From M55B112 sp964539395 (GTDB taxonomy: Bacteria > Bacteroidota > Bacteroidia > Bacteroidales > GCA-2748055): a DNA stretch of 64,000 bases. Positions 17,003-25,667 of this stretch are shown here, piece by piece (position 1 is the first letter of the stretch; each line of letters begins with the position of its first letter). The notes under the pieces are model-generated. The model was not told the origin of the DNA and ran no database searches. It was given only the letters and a program-made list of their open reading frames with translations. The stretch covers positions 14,701 to 78,700 of the forward strand of contig CAZIIU010000013.1 of the NCBI GenBank assembly GCA_964539395.1, in the 5' to 3' direction. Made by a program: the position numbers and the translations under genes.

Positions 17003-18986
17003 CTGGAAATTCAATAAGATACTTGTTGCTAACAGGGGCGAGATCGCCCTGCGCATCTTGCGGGCTATCCGGAAATCGGGATTGTCGTCTGTCGCCATCT
17101 TTACCGAATCCGACAGGCATCTGCCCTATGTGCAATTCGCCGATGAGTCGTGGCCAATTAACGGGGCAACGCTGGCAGAAACATACCTCAACCAGCAACT
17201 GATCATCGATATTGCCCGTGGTACAGGTGCAACTGCAATACACCCCGGATACGGATTCATGGCTGAAAATGCAGATTTCGCGCGACTCTGCAAGAAGAAT
17301 AATATAATCTTTATCGGGCCTTCTCCGAAGGTGATCGACCTCATGGGGAACAAGGCCAACGCACTGGCAGAAGCAAAAAAACATGGGGCTCCTGTAATTG
17401 AAGGAACTACAGGTTCACCGGAAAAAATTCTGCAAAATGCAGCAAATTTTCAGTATCCCGTTCTCATAAAACCTGCAGCAGGTGGTGGTGGCAAAGGGAT
17501 GCGCATCATAGGCAAAAGCAGCGAACTTAAAGAAGCAATGGAAGACGCCTCAAGAGAGGCAATGAACTATTTTGGTTCAGGGGAACTCTATATCGAACGC
17601 TACATCGAAAGGGCCAGGCACATCGAGGTACAGGTACTGGCCGACCACCATGGCAATGCTGTCCACCTCTTTGAAAGGGAATGCACCCTGCAACGCAGGT
17701 ACCAGAAGATCATCGAAGAGGCCCCCGCCCCATCAATCTCTCCGGAAACAAGGGAAAAAATCACTTCAGCTGCACTTAACCTGACCCGGGGCATCAATTA
17801 TACCAATGCCGGTACCATAGAATTTCTTGTCGATCAGCATGAAAATTTCTATTTCATCGAGATGAATACAAGAATACAGGTAGAGCATCCTGCAACCGAA
17901 ATGATCACAGGAATCGACCTGGTCAGGGAACAAATATGTATCGCCGGAGGAAGCAAACTAAGTGTTCAGCAAGAGGATATTAAGATTAAAGGACATGCCA
18001 TCGAAGCACGGCTATACGCCGAAGATCCGGCGAACAGGTTCATGCCCGCTACCGGAACCATCAGGAAAATAATCACCGATCATGTCAACATCCGAATGGA
18101 CAATGGATACGTTGAAGGCAATTCCATCTCACCATTCTACGATCCCCTGATCAGCAAGGTGATTTCCCATGGCGCCGACAGGAATGAGGCAGTGCGGCAA
18201 CTTATATCCGGACTTAAGCACTACCACCTCGCCGGACCGGTTACGAACCGCGATTTCCTGGTGAAGCTTCTTCAATCGGACGATTTTGCATCCAACAGAA
18301 TTTACACGAAGTATATCGACGAACACCTTGTCTCCCTGCTGGAACAGATGAATTCGGAAAAAGATGAAATTGAAACCAATGTACTCCTTTCCATGTTCAC
18401 CGTAGCTGCAATTCGCCATACCTACAGTTCCCGGGTTCCTCATTCCATCTGGCAAGAAACCGGATACTGGCGCCAGCTTTCTGAAATCAGGTTCCGGTTC
18501 AGGGAAACCGACTACCGCATTCCGATTAGAACCAGCAACACGGGCCGCACCATCGAGGCGATCATCAGCGGTGAACCTGTACAGATACACCTGCTCGATC
18601 AGACAGATAATTTCTTTAAACTGATGATCGATGGCAAACAATACCAGTACTGGGCCGAAGTGGATCAATCGGATCTCATGCTCAACGTGGAGCAATACAG
18701 CTTTTTCGCAGCCAGAACGGATATTCCATTCAACAGACAAAGTGGCACGGTCGCAGTTGCAAATAACAGTGATGCAAATGAGGTGACAGCACCGTTGAAT
18801 GGCAAGGTTGTAAAAATCAATGTAAAAGCAAATGACACCGTATCGTCCGGCGACACCCTGCTCGTCATTGAATCCATGAAAATGGAAAACAGGATTATCT
18901 CGCCGAAAGATGCCGCGATTGCGGAGGTCTTGGTACAGAACGGCGATCTCGTTGAATTAAACAAACAATTAGTCACATTTAAATAA
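16995..18986 (+). CDS. mccA: 3-methylcrotonyl-CoA carboxylase, biotin carboxylase/carrier (alpha) subunit
   Basis: 663 residues. N-terminal biotin carboxylase domain (KILVANRGEIALRI, HPGYGFMAEN), ATP-grasp glycine loop (KPAAGGGGKGM), catalytic segment EMNTRIQVEHPATE, a linker region, and a C-terminal biotinyl domain with the biotin attachment motif ESMKMEN (Lys629). It carboxylates its biotin using ATP and bicarbonate and feeds the beta subunit encoded at 14601. ATG 16995 is preferred to an in-frame TTG at 16968, because it puts the usual short leader before KILVANRGE and overlaps the hydratase stop by 8 nt. The acyl-CoA dehydrogenase gene begins 6 nt downstream. Confidence 0.94.
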   Translation: MNNWKFNKILVANRGEIALRILRAIRKSGLSSVAIFTESDRHLPYVQFADESWPINGATLAETYLNQQLIIDIARGTGATAIHPGYGFMAENADFARLCKKNNIIFIGPSPKVIDLMGNKANALAEAKKHGAPVIEGTTGSPEKILQNAANFQYPVLIKPAAGGGGKGMRIIGKSSELKEAMEDASREAMNYFGSGELYIERYIERARHIEVQVLADHHGNAVHLFERECTLQRRYQKIIEEAPAPSISPETREKITSAALNLTRGINYTNAGTIEFLVDQHENFYFIEMNTRIQVEHPATEMITGIDLVREQICIAGGSKLSVQQEDIKIKGHAIEARLYAEDPANRFMPATGTIRKIITDHVNIRMDNGYVEGNSISPFYDPLISKVISHGADRNEAVRQLISGLKHYHLAGPVTNRDFLVKLLQSDDFASNRIYTKYIDEHLVSLLEQMNSEKDEIETNVLLSMFTVAAIRHTYSSRVPHSIWQETGYWRQLSEIRFRFRETDYRIPIRTSNTGRTIEAIISGEPVQIHLLDQTDNFFKLMIDGKQYQYWAEVDQSDLMLNVEQYSFFAARTDIPFNRQSGTVAVANNSDANEVTAPLNGKVVKINVKANDTVSSGDTLLVIESMKMENRIISPKDAAIAEVLVQNGDLVELNKQLVTFK

Positions 18987-18992
18987 TGAACA

Positions 18993-20144
18993 ATGGATCC
19001 CCTATTAACAAATAAACATGAATTATTCAGGGAAAAGGTCAGGTCTTTTGCTGAAAAAGAGATAAAACCTGTGGCAGCAAAGCTTGATGAGGCCTCTGAG
19101 TTTTCGGTGGAATTAACCGAAAAAATGTTCAATGAGGGTTATCTCAGCCTGGTTACTCCGGCAGAGTTTGGTGGCATGGAAATGGATACCCTCTCATACA
19201 TTATAGCAGTGGAGGAAGTTGCCCGTGTTGATGGTTCGCAAGCCGCCACAATTGCAGCCCAAAACTCCCTCGGACAGGGCCCCATACTGGCTTATGGAAC
19301 TGAAGAACAGAAGAAAAAGTTTCTCCCTGTGCTCACCACGGGGAAAAAACTCTGGGCTTTCGGACTTACTGAACCAAATGCCGGTTCGGATTCCAACAAC
19401 ACTGAAACCACAGCCGAATTGAAAGATGGCCACTGGCACATCAACGGCAAAAAGATCTACATCACCAACGCAGCCTCCGTAATGGCCGGTGGCGTTACAG
19501 TGCAGGCTGTCACAGGGGATCGCGGAAAAGGAATGAAGGAGCTATCAGTGATCCTCGTACCACGCGATACGCCGGGCTACAGCACTGAGGTAATCGATTC
19601 AAAGATGATGTGGCGCGCTGCCGATACCGGAAGAATCTTCTTCGACAACGTACAGGTTCCCAAAGAATATATCCTCGGAGAACGGGGGAAAGGATCAAAA
19701 ATCATGCTTGCTACACTCGACAGCGGCAGACTCTCTATCGCTGCCATGGGACTCGGACTTGCACAGGGGGCGTTTGAGATGGCAATGGAATATGCCTCCG
19801 GCCGGGTACAATTCGGTAAGCCAATCCGCAGCTTTCAGGTCAACTCATTCAAACTGGCCGATATGGCTACGAAAATTGAGCTGGCAAGAAGTCTGCTTTA
19901 CAAGGCTTGCTGGCTCAAGGATCATAAGCAGCCTTTTGGCAAAGAAGCCGCTATGTCTAAACTGTATGCCTCTGAGATAGCACGCGAAATCGCCAACGAG
20001 TCGCTGCAGATCCACGGTGCACACGGACTGATGAAGGAAAATCCTATCGAACGATTCTACCGTGACCAACGAATCCTTGAGATCGGTGAGGGAACTTCAG
20101 AGATACTGCGGCTTGTTATCGCAAGGCATTTAGGAATCAGGTAA
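18993..20144 (+). CDS. Acyl-CoA dehydrogenase, SCAD-like catalytic base
   Basis: 383 residues, complete ACAD fold: FAD/substrate motifs FGLTEPNAGSDSNN and WHINGKKIYITNA, arginine-rich RVQFGKPI, and IHGAHGLMKENPIERFYRD. The canonical catalytic glutamate is present as Glu366 in EIGEGTSEI. In isovaleryl-CoA dehydrogenase that position is Ala/Gly and the base instead lies in LDLER; here the matching stretch is LDSGR with Gly245. So position in the operon suggests isovaleryl-CoA oxidation, while the active site looks like short-chain or 2-methyl-branched ACADs. Electrons would go to ETF, which is not encoded nearby. It lies between mccA (6 nt upstream) and the isomerase gene (10 nt downstream). 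Confidence 0.9.
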   Translation: MDPLLTNKHELFREKVRSFAEKEIKPVAAKLDEASEFSVELTEKMFNEGYLSLVTPAEFGGMEMDTLSYIIAVEEVARVDGSQAATIAAQNSLGQGPILAYGTEEQKKKFLPVLTTGKKLWAFGLTEPNAGSDSNNTETTAELKDGHWHINGKKIYITNAASVMAGGVTVQAVTGDRGKGMKELSVILVPRDTPGYSTEVIDSKMMWRAADTGRIFFDNVQVPKEYILGERGKGSKIMLATLDSGRLSIAAMGLGLAQGAFEMAMEYASGRVQFGKPIRSFQVNSFKLADMATKIELARSLLYKACWLKDHKQPFGKEAAMSKLYASEIAREIANESLQIHGAHGLMKENPIERFYRDQRILEIGEGTSEILRLVIARHLGIR

Positions 20145-20154
20145 ATAGTCCATC

Positions 20155-21153
20155 ATGGAATCACTTGAAACACGAAAAAAAGACCATATCGACCTCGCGT
20201 TCAGATCGCAAACCGGTATGCCGGAGATCGACCACAGGTTTCATTATGAACCTATGCTTGCAGCCCACCCGGAAAAGGGCCTTCAACCCTTCAGATTTCT
20301 GGACCGCGAACACCGCGTCCCGATGTGGGTCAGCAGCATGACCGGCGGAACTAAACTTGCCGGAATCATCAACAGGAACCTGGCCCGTGCCTGCAGGGAA
20401 TTCGGTATGGGCATGGGGCTCGGCTCCTGCAGGATCATCCTGAAGGACAATACCTATTTAGAGGACTTCAACATGCGACCGGTTATCGGACCGGATATGC
20501 CGCTGTGGGCCAACCTCGGGATCGCACAGATTGAAGAGTTGCTGGAAGAAGGCAGGGTTTCACTGGCAACCGCGTTGGTGGAAAAGCTGGAAGCAGACGG
20601 ACTTATCATCCATGTTAACCCAATGCAGGAATGGTTCCAGCCCGAAGGAGATATCATAAAATATCCGCCCATCGATACGATCAGGCGCTTCATGGATCAT
20701 TTCAAATACCCCCTCATCGTTAAAGAGGTCGGTCAGGGCATCGGACCGGAAAGCCTGAGGGCCCTGCTTCAATTACCCCTGAAGGCAATAGAGTTTGCTG
20801 CGTTCGGGGGAACGAATTTTGCCCGTGTAGAACTTCTGCGCAGCGAAAATGCAGAGGCAACCCTGTTCGAACCTCTCTCAAACATCGGTGAAGATGCAAT
20901 GTCGATGGTAGAGTCGATAAACGCAATTATCACCACTGAAAAACCGGTGTGCAGTGAACTGATCATCTCCGGCGGAATCAGAAATTTCCTGGATGGTTTC
21001 TACCTGCTAAAGAAATCAAAGTTGCCCGCGATCTACGGGATGGCCTCCACTTTCTTAAAATATGCAAAGGAAGATTACGATCAACTCTATACATTTGTTG
21101 AAGGCCAGGTAAAAGGACTTGAGATGGCTTTTGCATACCTGTCCGTTAAATAA
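20155..21153 (+). CDS. fni: Type 2 isopentenyl-diphosphate delta-isomerase
   Basis: 332 residues. FMN- and NADPH-dependent TIM-barrel enzyme interconverting IPP and DMAPP. Family marks are the N-terminal R.KDHI segment, SSMTGGT, GMGLGSCR, HVNPMQEWFQPEGD (the catalytic-site HxN..QE..PEGD motif) and the glycine-rich phosphate-binding stretch ISGGIRNFLDG. It is the first mevalonate-branch gene in the cluster, only 10 nt after the acyl-CoA dehydrogenase and 5 nt before HMG-CoA reductase, so the leucine-type and isoprenoid-type genes share one transcript. Confidence 0.95.
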   Translation: MESLETRKKDHIDLAFRSQTGMPEIDHRFHYEPMLAAHPEKGLQPFRFLDREHRVPMWVSSMTGGTKLAGIINRNLARACREFGMGMGLGSCRIILKDNTYLEDFNMRPVIGPDMPLWANLGIAQIEELLEEGRVSLATALVEKLEADGLIIHVNPMQEWFQPEGDIIKYPPIDTIRRFMDHFKYPLIVKEVGQGIGPESLRALLQLPLKAIEFAAFGGTNFARVELLRSENAEATLFEPLSNIGEDAMSMVESINAIITTEKPVCSELIISGGIRNFLDGFYLLKKSKLPAIYGMASTFLKYAKEDYDQLYTFVEGQVKGLEMAFAYLSVK

Positions 21154-21158
21154 AAAAG

Positions 21159-22487
21159 ATGGCTCAGAAGAAGGCAATATCGGGCTTCTCAAAGCTGACA
21201 CCAAGGCAAAAAACCGAATGGCTGCGCGATGAACATAATCTTCCGGATGAACAGCTTGAAACCCTCTCCTCCCATCTTCATCCCGACCCACAGTTACAGT
21301 CGCTCTACAATGAGTTCAGCGAAAACACCGTTTCCAATTTCTTCATACCCTACGGATTGGCCCCCAACTTCCTGATAAATGATAGGTGGTATGTGCTGCC
21401 AATGGCCATCGAGGAAAGCTCGGTAGTGGCAGCTGCTTCACACGCGGCAAAGTTCTGGTCGGACTATGGTGGGTTCCGGGCAGAGGTGGTGGACACGGTT
21501 AAGGTCGGACAGGTTCATTTCTTCTGGAGCGGCACTGAAGGCTTTATAACGGAAGTATTCGAAAAAAACAGGGCGACAATGATCCGGTCGATGGATCCGT
21601 TCACAGAATCAATGCGAAAACGGGACGGCGGAATAAAAGATCTCCTGCTGACCCGACCGCAGGATTCACCTGACCATTATTACCAATTGCAGCTTCAGTT
21701 CAGAACCGCCAGTGCCATGGGGGCAAACTTTATCAACACCGTTCTCGAAGAAATGTCGAAAGTGTGGAAACAAATTGTCGCAAAACACGCGAAGGAGCAA
21801 AAGGAAGAGGGGGAACTTGAGGTTAACATGGCAATCCTGTCGAATTACACACCCGAATGCCTGGTAAGGGTTTGGGTGGAAACCGGGGTTGCAGCCTTCG
21901 GCCGGTTCGATGCAAACCTCTCAGGGCAACAATTCGGGGAAAAATTTGTCAGGGCCACAGAAATTGCAGGAACCGATACATACCGTGCCGTTACACACAA
22001 CAAAGGGATCTTTAACGGAATGGATGCGGTAGTTATCGCTACAGGAAATGATTTCAGGGCCGTCGAAGCCTGCGGACATGCCTTTGCTGCCCGTAACGGC
22101 CGCTACCGCAGTCTCTCCAAGGCTGAGATCAGGAATAACAGATTCAGGTTTGAACTGGAGGTTCCCATGTCGGTCGGCACAGTAGGAGGACTCACATCCG
22201 GTCACCCTCTGGCTGCCACAAGCCTGAAGATTCTGCATGATCCTTCGTCTGAGGAGCTGATGATGATCATCGCCGCAGCCGGACTGGCAAATAACTTTAG
22301 TGCCATACGTTCACTGATCACCACCGGTATTCAGGAAGGACATATGAAAATGCACCTTACAAATATCCTCAGGCAGCTCGGAGCAGACGAACTTTTGAAA
22401 CTGGAAGCAGTAAAATTCTTCAAAAACAAAACTGTCAGCTATGCCGATGTAAAAAAGTTTGTCCTGGAAAAAAAGAACAAACCATGA
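21159..22487 (+). CDS. mvaA: Hydroxymethylglutaryl-CoA reductase, class II type
   Basis: 442 residues, the length of class II (bacterial) HMG-CoA reductases, with no membrane anchor. It converts (S)-HMG-CoA to mevalonate with NAD(P)H. Visible family segments: ISGFSKLTPRQKTEWL at the N-terminus, ENTVSNFFIPYGLAPNFLIN, the catalytic Glu in PMAIEESSVVAAAS, and GMDAVVIATGNDFRAVEA with the catalytic Asp in GND. The C-terminal helical region typical of class II enzymes is present (ADVKKFVLEKK). The last codon overlaps the start of the GHMP kinase by 4 nt. Cofactor preference is not evident. Confidence 0.94.
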   Translation: MAQKKAISGFSKLTPRQKTEWLRDEHNLPDEQLETLSSHLHPDPQLQSLYNEFSENTVSNFFIPYGLAPNFLINDRWYVLPMAIEESSVVAAASHAAKFWSDYGGFRAEVVDTVKVGQVHFFWSGTEGFITEVFEKNRATMIRSMDPFTESMRKRDGGIKDLLLTRPQDSPDHYYQLQLQFRTASAMGANFINTVLEEMSKVWKQIVAKHAKEQKEEGELEVNMAILSNYTPECLVRVWVETGVAAFGRFDANLSGQQFGEKFVRATEIAGTDTYRAVTHNKGIFNGMDAVVIATGNDFRAVEACGHAFAARNGRYRSLSKAEIRNNRFRFELEVPMSVGTVGGLTSGHPLAATSLKILHDPSSEELMMIIAAAGLANNFSAIRSLITTGIQEGHMKMHLTNILRQLGADELLKLEAVKFFKNKTVSYADVKKFVLEKKNKP

Positions 22488-23401
22488 ACCAACAATTCTA
22501 TGCACGCGGAAAGCTATTGCTGAGTTCCGAATTTATGATCCTGCACGGAGCAAAGGCGCTTGCTGTGCCGCTTAATGTAGGACAATCGCTCAAGCTGGTT
22601 GCAAAAAGGAATCCGGGTGTGGTACATTGGTTGGCAGAATTTGATCATGATACCTGGTTTGAAACCACCCTCTCACTGGAAAAACTTGAAATTCTTGATA
22701 CCACAGGGGAAGATAAATCGAGAAACCTGGTCCACATCCTCAGGAATCTGCTGGAGATCAAACCCTCATTTACGGACCAGCTTCACTCAAACGATGTGGT
22801 TACCACGCTTGAATTTGACCCGTCATTTGGTTTCGGCAGCTCTTCGACCCTAACAGCGCTCCTGGCACAATGGGCACAGATTGATCCAATGCAGCTCCAC
22901 TTCCATATTTCACAAGGATCGGGTTATGATGTTGCCTGTGCCGGTGCAGAATCGGCGATCCTCTACCAGGTGGTGAACGATATGCCGGTAATACAATCGG
23001 TCGATTTCCAACCCATCTTTATGGAAAGAATGTGGCTGGTCTACCTCGGACATAAACGAAATTCATCAGAAAGTGTAGCTGCTTTTCTGAATAGCTATGA
23101 AGCAGATCAGGATGATATTGCACGTTACTCCGCGATCACCTGTGAAATGCTCAGGGCACAGTCAGCCGTGGAGTTTGGATCACTGATGCATACCCATGAG
23201 AAGCGGCTGTCGGAGATCCTGAACATTCCCCCTCTCAAACAAAAACTGTTCCCCGACCTTGATGGATATGCAAAATCGCTTGGTGCCTGGGGAGGTGATT
23301 TTGCCTTACTCCTGACTTCGTGGGATAAAGAAAAGCTGGCATTCTACCTCCGGGAAAAGGGGTTCGACAGATGGTTCGCCTACGTTGATCTTGTTCTATA
23401 G
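22484..23401 (+). CDS. GYDIA-family GHMP kinase, candidate phosphomevalonate kinase
   Basis: 305 residues. GHMP-kinase N-terminus (ARGKLLLSSEFMILHGAKALAVPL), phosphate-binding motif GFGSSST at 116-122 and the family-defining GSGYDVAC at 145-152, matching the GYDIA group of GHMP kinases known mainly from Bacteroidota. The C-terminal glycine motif is GAWGGDFALLL. It sits inside the mevalonate gene run (4-nt overlap with mvaA, 45 nt before mvaD). The pathway needs a phosphomevalonate kinase that no other gene here supplies, so phosphorylation of 5-phosphomevalonate is the most economical role. That assignment is inference from context, not from a diagnostic residue. Confidence 0.85.
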   Translation: MNQQFYARGKLLLSSEFMILHGAKALAVPLNVGQSLKLVAKRNPGVVHWLAEFDHDTWFETTLSLEKLEILDTTGEDKSRNLVHILRNLLEIKPSFTDQLHSNDVVTTLEFDPSFGFGSSSTLTALLAQWAQIDPMQLHFHISQGSGYDVACAGAESAILYQVVNDMPVIQSVDFQPIFMERMWLVYLGHKRNSSESVAAFLNSYEADQDDIARYSAITCEMLRAQSAVEFGSLMHTHEKRLSEILNIPPLKQKLFPDLDGYAKSLGAWGGDFALLLTSWDKEKLAFYLREKGFDRWFAYVDLVL

Positions 23402-23446
23402 CAACAGTACGTATAATTAACCGGGTATTAACCAAAAATTATAACA

Positions 23447-24544
23447 ATGGACAAGTATGAAAATGTACTGAAACAGGAGACCCAAAAACTCGGCTCAATG
23501 GAACCTGTCAGGAAAGAAGGTTCTGTCGGCTGGCAAGCACCGTCGAACATTGCCATCGTAAAATACTGGGGCAAATATCCGGGTCAGGTACCGGCGAACG
23601 CTTCGCTGAGTGTTACCCTTGAAAAGGCGGTGACCAGAACACGCATCGGCTATTCATGGCAGAAAAATGAAAATGGCGTTCAGCTCAAATTTACATTTGA
23701 AGGGAAGAAAACTCCCGATTTTGAGAAAAGAATAAAAAAGAACCTTAATAACATCACACCGTTTTTTCCCTGGCTTAACAGGGTCAAGCTTGCAATAAGC
23801 TCTGAAAATACATTCCCCCACTCTTCAGGTATTGCATCTAGTGCGTCGGCGATGGGTGCACTGTCGCTCGGACTGTGTGAGATTGAAGAGCAATTGTTTG
23901 GCGGACGCGCTACAGAGGATTTTTTCAGGAAAGCATCTTTTATTGCCCGTCTCGGTTCAGGCAGTGCATCCCGTTCGCTCTATGGGAGGTTATCTGTATG
24001 GGGATACACGGCAAGCTGCAAGGATTCATCCGACGAATATGCAATCCCTGTTGAAGGTGTACATGATAATTTTTTGGGAATCCATGACAGCATCCTGATC
24101 ATCGAGTCGGGGAAAAAGCAGGTTTCAAGCACCATGGGACACGACCTGATGAAATCAAATCCATATGCAAAACTGCGGTTCGACGCCGCAGAAGAAAACA
24201 TGCAACGACTCTGCAAAATTGTCAGAGAAGGTGACCTCAGGCAATTCATTGATGTGATGGAGAACGAAGCGCTTACCCTGCATGCAATGATGATGACCAG
24301 CAGGCCGGGGTTCATGCTCATGAAGGCGAACACTGTGGAGGCCATCCACAGGATCAGGAAGTACAGGGAACAGAGCGGTATGAGCGTAGGGTTTACCCTC
24401 GATGCAGGTGCCAATGTTCACATGCTCTACCCAGAAAAAGATGCCGATCGGATCAGGATGTACATTGAGAGCGAACTGCAGGAACTGTGCGAGAATGGAG
24501 CCGTTATTCATGACCGGATGGGAGACGGTCCGCTGAAGTTTTAA
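23447..24544 (+). CDS. mvaD: Diphosphomevalonate decarboxylase
   Basis: 365 residues. Converts 5-diphosphomevalonate to IPP with ATP. Diagnostic segments: APSNIAIVKYWGK near the N-terminus (substrate lysine), the ATP loop HSSGIASSASAMGAL, ARLGSGSASRS with the catalytic Arg, and TLDAGANVHML containing the catalytic Asp. Length and motif order match bacterial and eukaryotic decarboxylases. It follows the GHMP kinase by 45 nt and is separated from mevalonate kinase by 106 nt carrying a small hairpin. Confidence 0.95.
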   Translation: MDKYENVLKQETQKLGSMEPVRKEGSVGWQAPSNIAIVKYWGKYPGQVPANASLSVTLEKAVTRTRIGYSWQKNENGVQLKFTFEGKKTPDFEKRIKKNLNNITPFFPWLNRVKLAISSENTFPHSSGIASSASAMGALSLGLCEIEEQLFGGRATEDFFRKASFIARLGSGSASRSLYGRLSVWGYTASCKDSSDEYAIPVEGVHDNFLGIHDSILIIESGKKQVSSTMGHDLMKSNPYAKLRFDAAEENMQRLCKIVREGDLRQFIDVMENEALTLHAMMMTSRPGFMLMKANTVEAIHRIRKYREQSGMSVGFTLDAGANVHMLYPEKDADRIRMYIESELQELCENGAVIHDRMGDGPLKF

Positions 24545-24565
24545 AATCCGGTTAAACAGGAAACA

Positions 24566-24585
24566 CCAGCAGTTTCGCTGGTTTT
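24566..24585 (+). terminator. Weak hairpin with short T run between mvaD and mevalonate kinase
   Basis: CCAGC (24566-24570), 6-nt loop, GCTGG (24577-24581), then TTTT. The stem is only 5-6 bp and the T run is short, so it may attenuate rather than end transcription, lowering mevalonate kinase expression relative to the upstream genes. Confidence 0.35.
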
Positions 24586-24650
24586 GAAGAAACCGGTCGG
24601 TCGGCTGATTGATTTGGAAAAACATTTTAGAATTATCACGTGAGGTAAAA

Positions 24651-25577
24651 ATGATTAACACGAAAAAGAGATACGCTGCAAAATTGATGCTTGCAGGGGA
24701 GTACGGGGTGATCGTTGGAAGCGAAGCAATTACGGTACCGTTAAAAAATTATTATGCGCAATTGGCACAGCGGAAGGGTGAAACACGGGATCCGGAAATC
24801 ATCAGATCGGTGGCAAGCCTCAGAAAACTTCTAACCTATATCAGGTCACTCCCTAAAAACAGCTTTTATGCAATTCCCGATACCAATGAGCTGGAAGAGT
24901 CTCTAAAAAAAGGATACTATATCTCTTCGACCATTCCCCACGGATATGGTATCGGAAGCTCAGGTGCCGTATCGGCCCTGGTGTATGACCAGTTCTTCAA
25001 TTCCGAAAAAGTAACCGGACTTCAGCAACAGCGGAAGGACCTGGCAACAATTGAGTCTTGCTTTCACGGGAAAAGTTCAGGTGTGGATGCGATGACCTGC
25101 TTTACCGGTAAGGCGTTGCATTTTCTGCCAGAAGGGGAGATCAGGGAGTCAGAAATGGACCCTCTCCAACCCCGGGGGGGATACCGCTTTTTCCTGCTCG
25201 ATTCCGGGCAGGTATTTGATACTGCTCCATTGGTTCGGTATTTCCTTGAAAAGATGAAGAACAGTAAGTTTGCAGAACTGATCACCAGGGACTATTTCGA
25301 CCTGATAAAAAAATTCATTAGCACGCTGAACGGAACTTCAGACAATGACACAGCGCTGATATTCAGGGCAATATCCGACTTTCAGTGGAACCATTTTTCA
25401 CGTATGATCCCAGAACAAATGAAAGATGCCTGGATCAACGGCCTGGTAAGCAATGCTCATTACATGAAACTGAACGGGTCCGGAGGTGGTTTCATGCTTG
25501 GAATCGCACATGAAAGTGCGAAAGATACTGTGGAACAAATGCTCCATGGCTCAACGATTACCTGGCTTGGAGTATGA
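24651..25577 (+). CDS. mvk: Mevalonate kinase
   Basis: 308 residues from ATG 24651, which is preceded by an AGG-containing ribosome-binding-like sequence; the in-frame TTG at 24609 gives an implausible extension. GHMP-kinase family: KLMLAGEYGVIVGSEAI at the N-terminus, ATP loop PHGYGIGSSGAVSAL, ESCFHGKSSGVDAMT with the catalytic Asp of the HGxxSGxD motif, and the C-terminal KLNGSGGGFMLGI. The SGVD and GSGGG motifs are typical of mevalonate kinases. It completes the set HMG-CoA reductase, mevalonate kinase, second kinase, decarboxylase and isomerase within one strand. It may be partly uncoupled from the upstream genes by the 106-nt gap. Confidence 0.92.
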   Translation: MINTKKRYAAKLMLAGEYGVIVGSEAITVPLKNYYAQLAQRKGETRDPEIIRSVASLRKLLTYIRSLPKNSFYAIPDTNELEESLKKGYYISSTIPHGYGIGSSGAVSALVYDQFFNSEKVTGLQQQRKDLATIESCFHGKSSGVDAMTCFTGKALHFLPEGEIRESEMDPLQPRGGYRFFLLDSGQVFDTAPLVRYFLEKMKNSKFAELITRDYFDLIKKFISTLNGTSDNDTALIFRAISDFQWNHFSRMIPEQMKDAWINGLVSNAHYMKLNGSGGGFMLGIAHESAKDTVEQMLHGSTITWLGV

Positions 25578-25600
25578 TAGGTCTGTAATACACCATAAAA

Positions 25601-25626
25601 AAGGGTGCCTGTTGCCAGACACCCTT
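25601..25626 (-). terminator. Intrinsic terminator between convergent genes
   Basis: AAGGGTG (25601-25607) pairs with CACCCTT (25620-25626); an inner CTG/CAG pair closes a TTGC loop after one mismatch. Read on the minus strand the stem is followed by TTTTTT, so it fits termination of the lipoprotein gene at 25668. On the plus strand the T run is absent, so its use after mevalonate kinase is less certain. Confidence 0.7.
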
Positions 25627-25667
25627 ATATCAGGTCTCATTCTGTTGAGCATTCCAACGCTGTAACC

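Noticed and set aside
18129..18740. 203-codon minus-strand frame inside mccA
   Set aside because: Antisense to a conserved carboxylase; no independent start or motif support.
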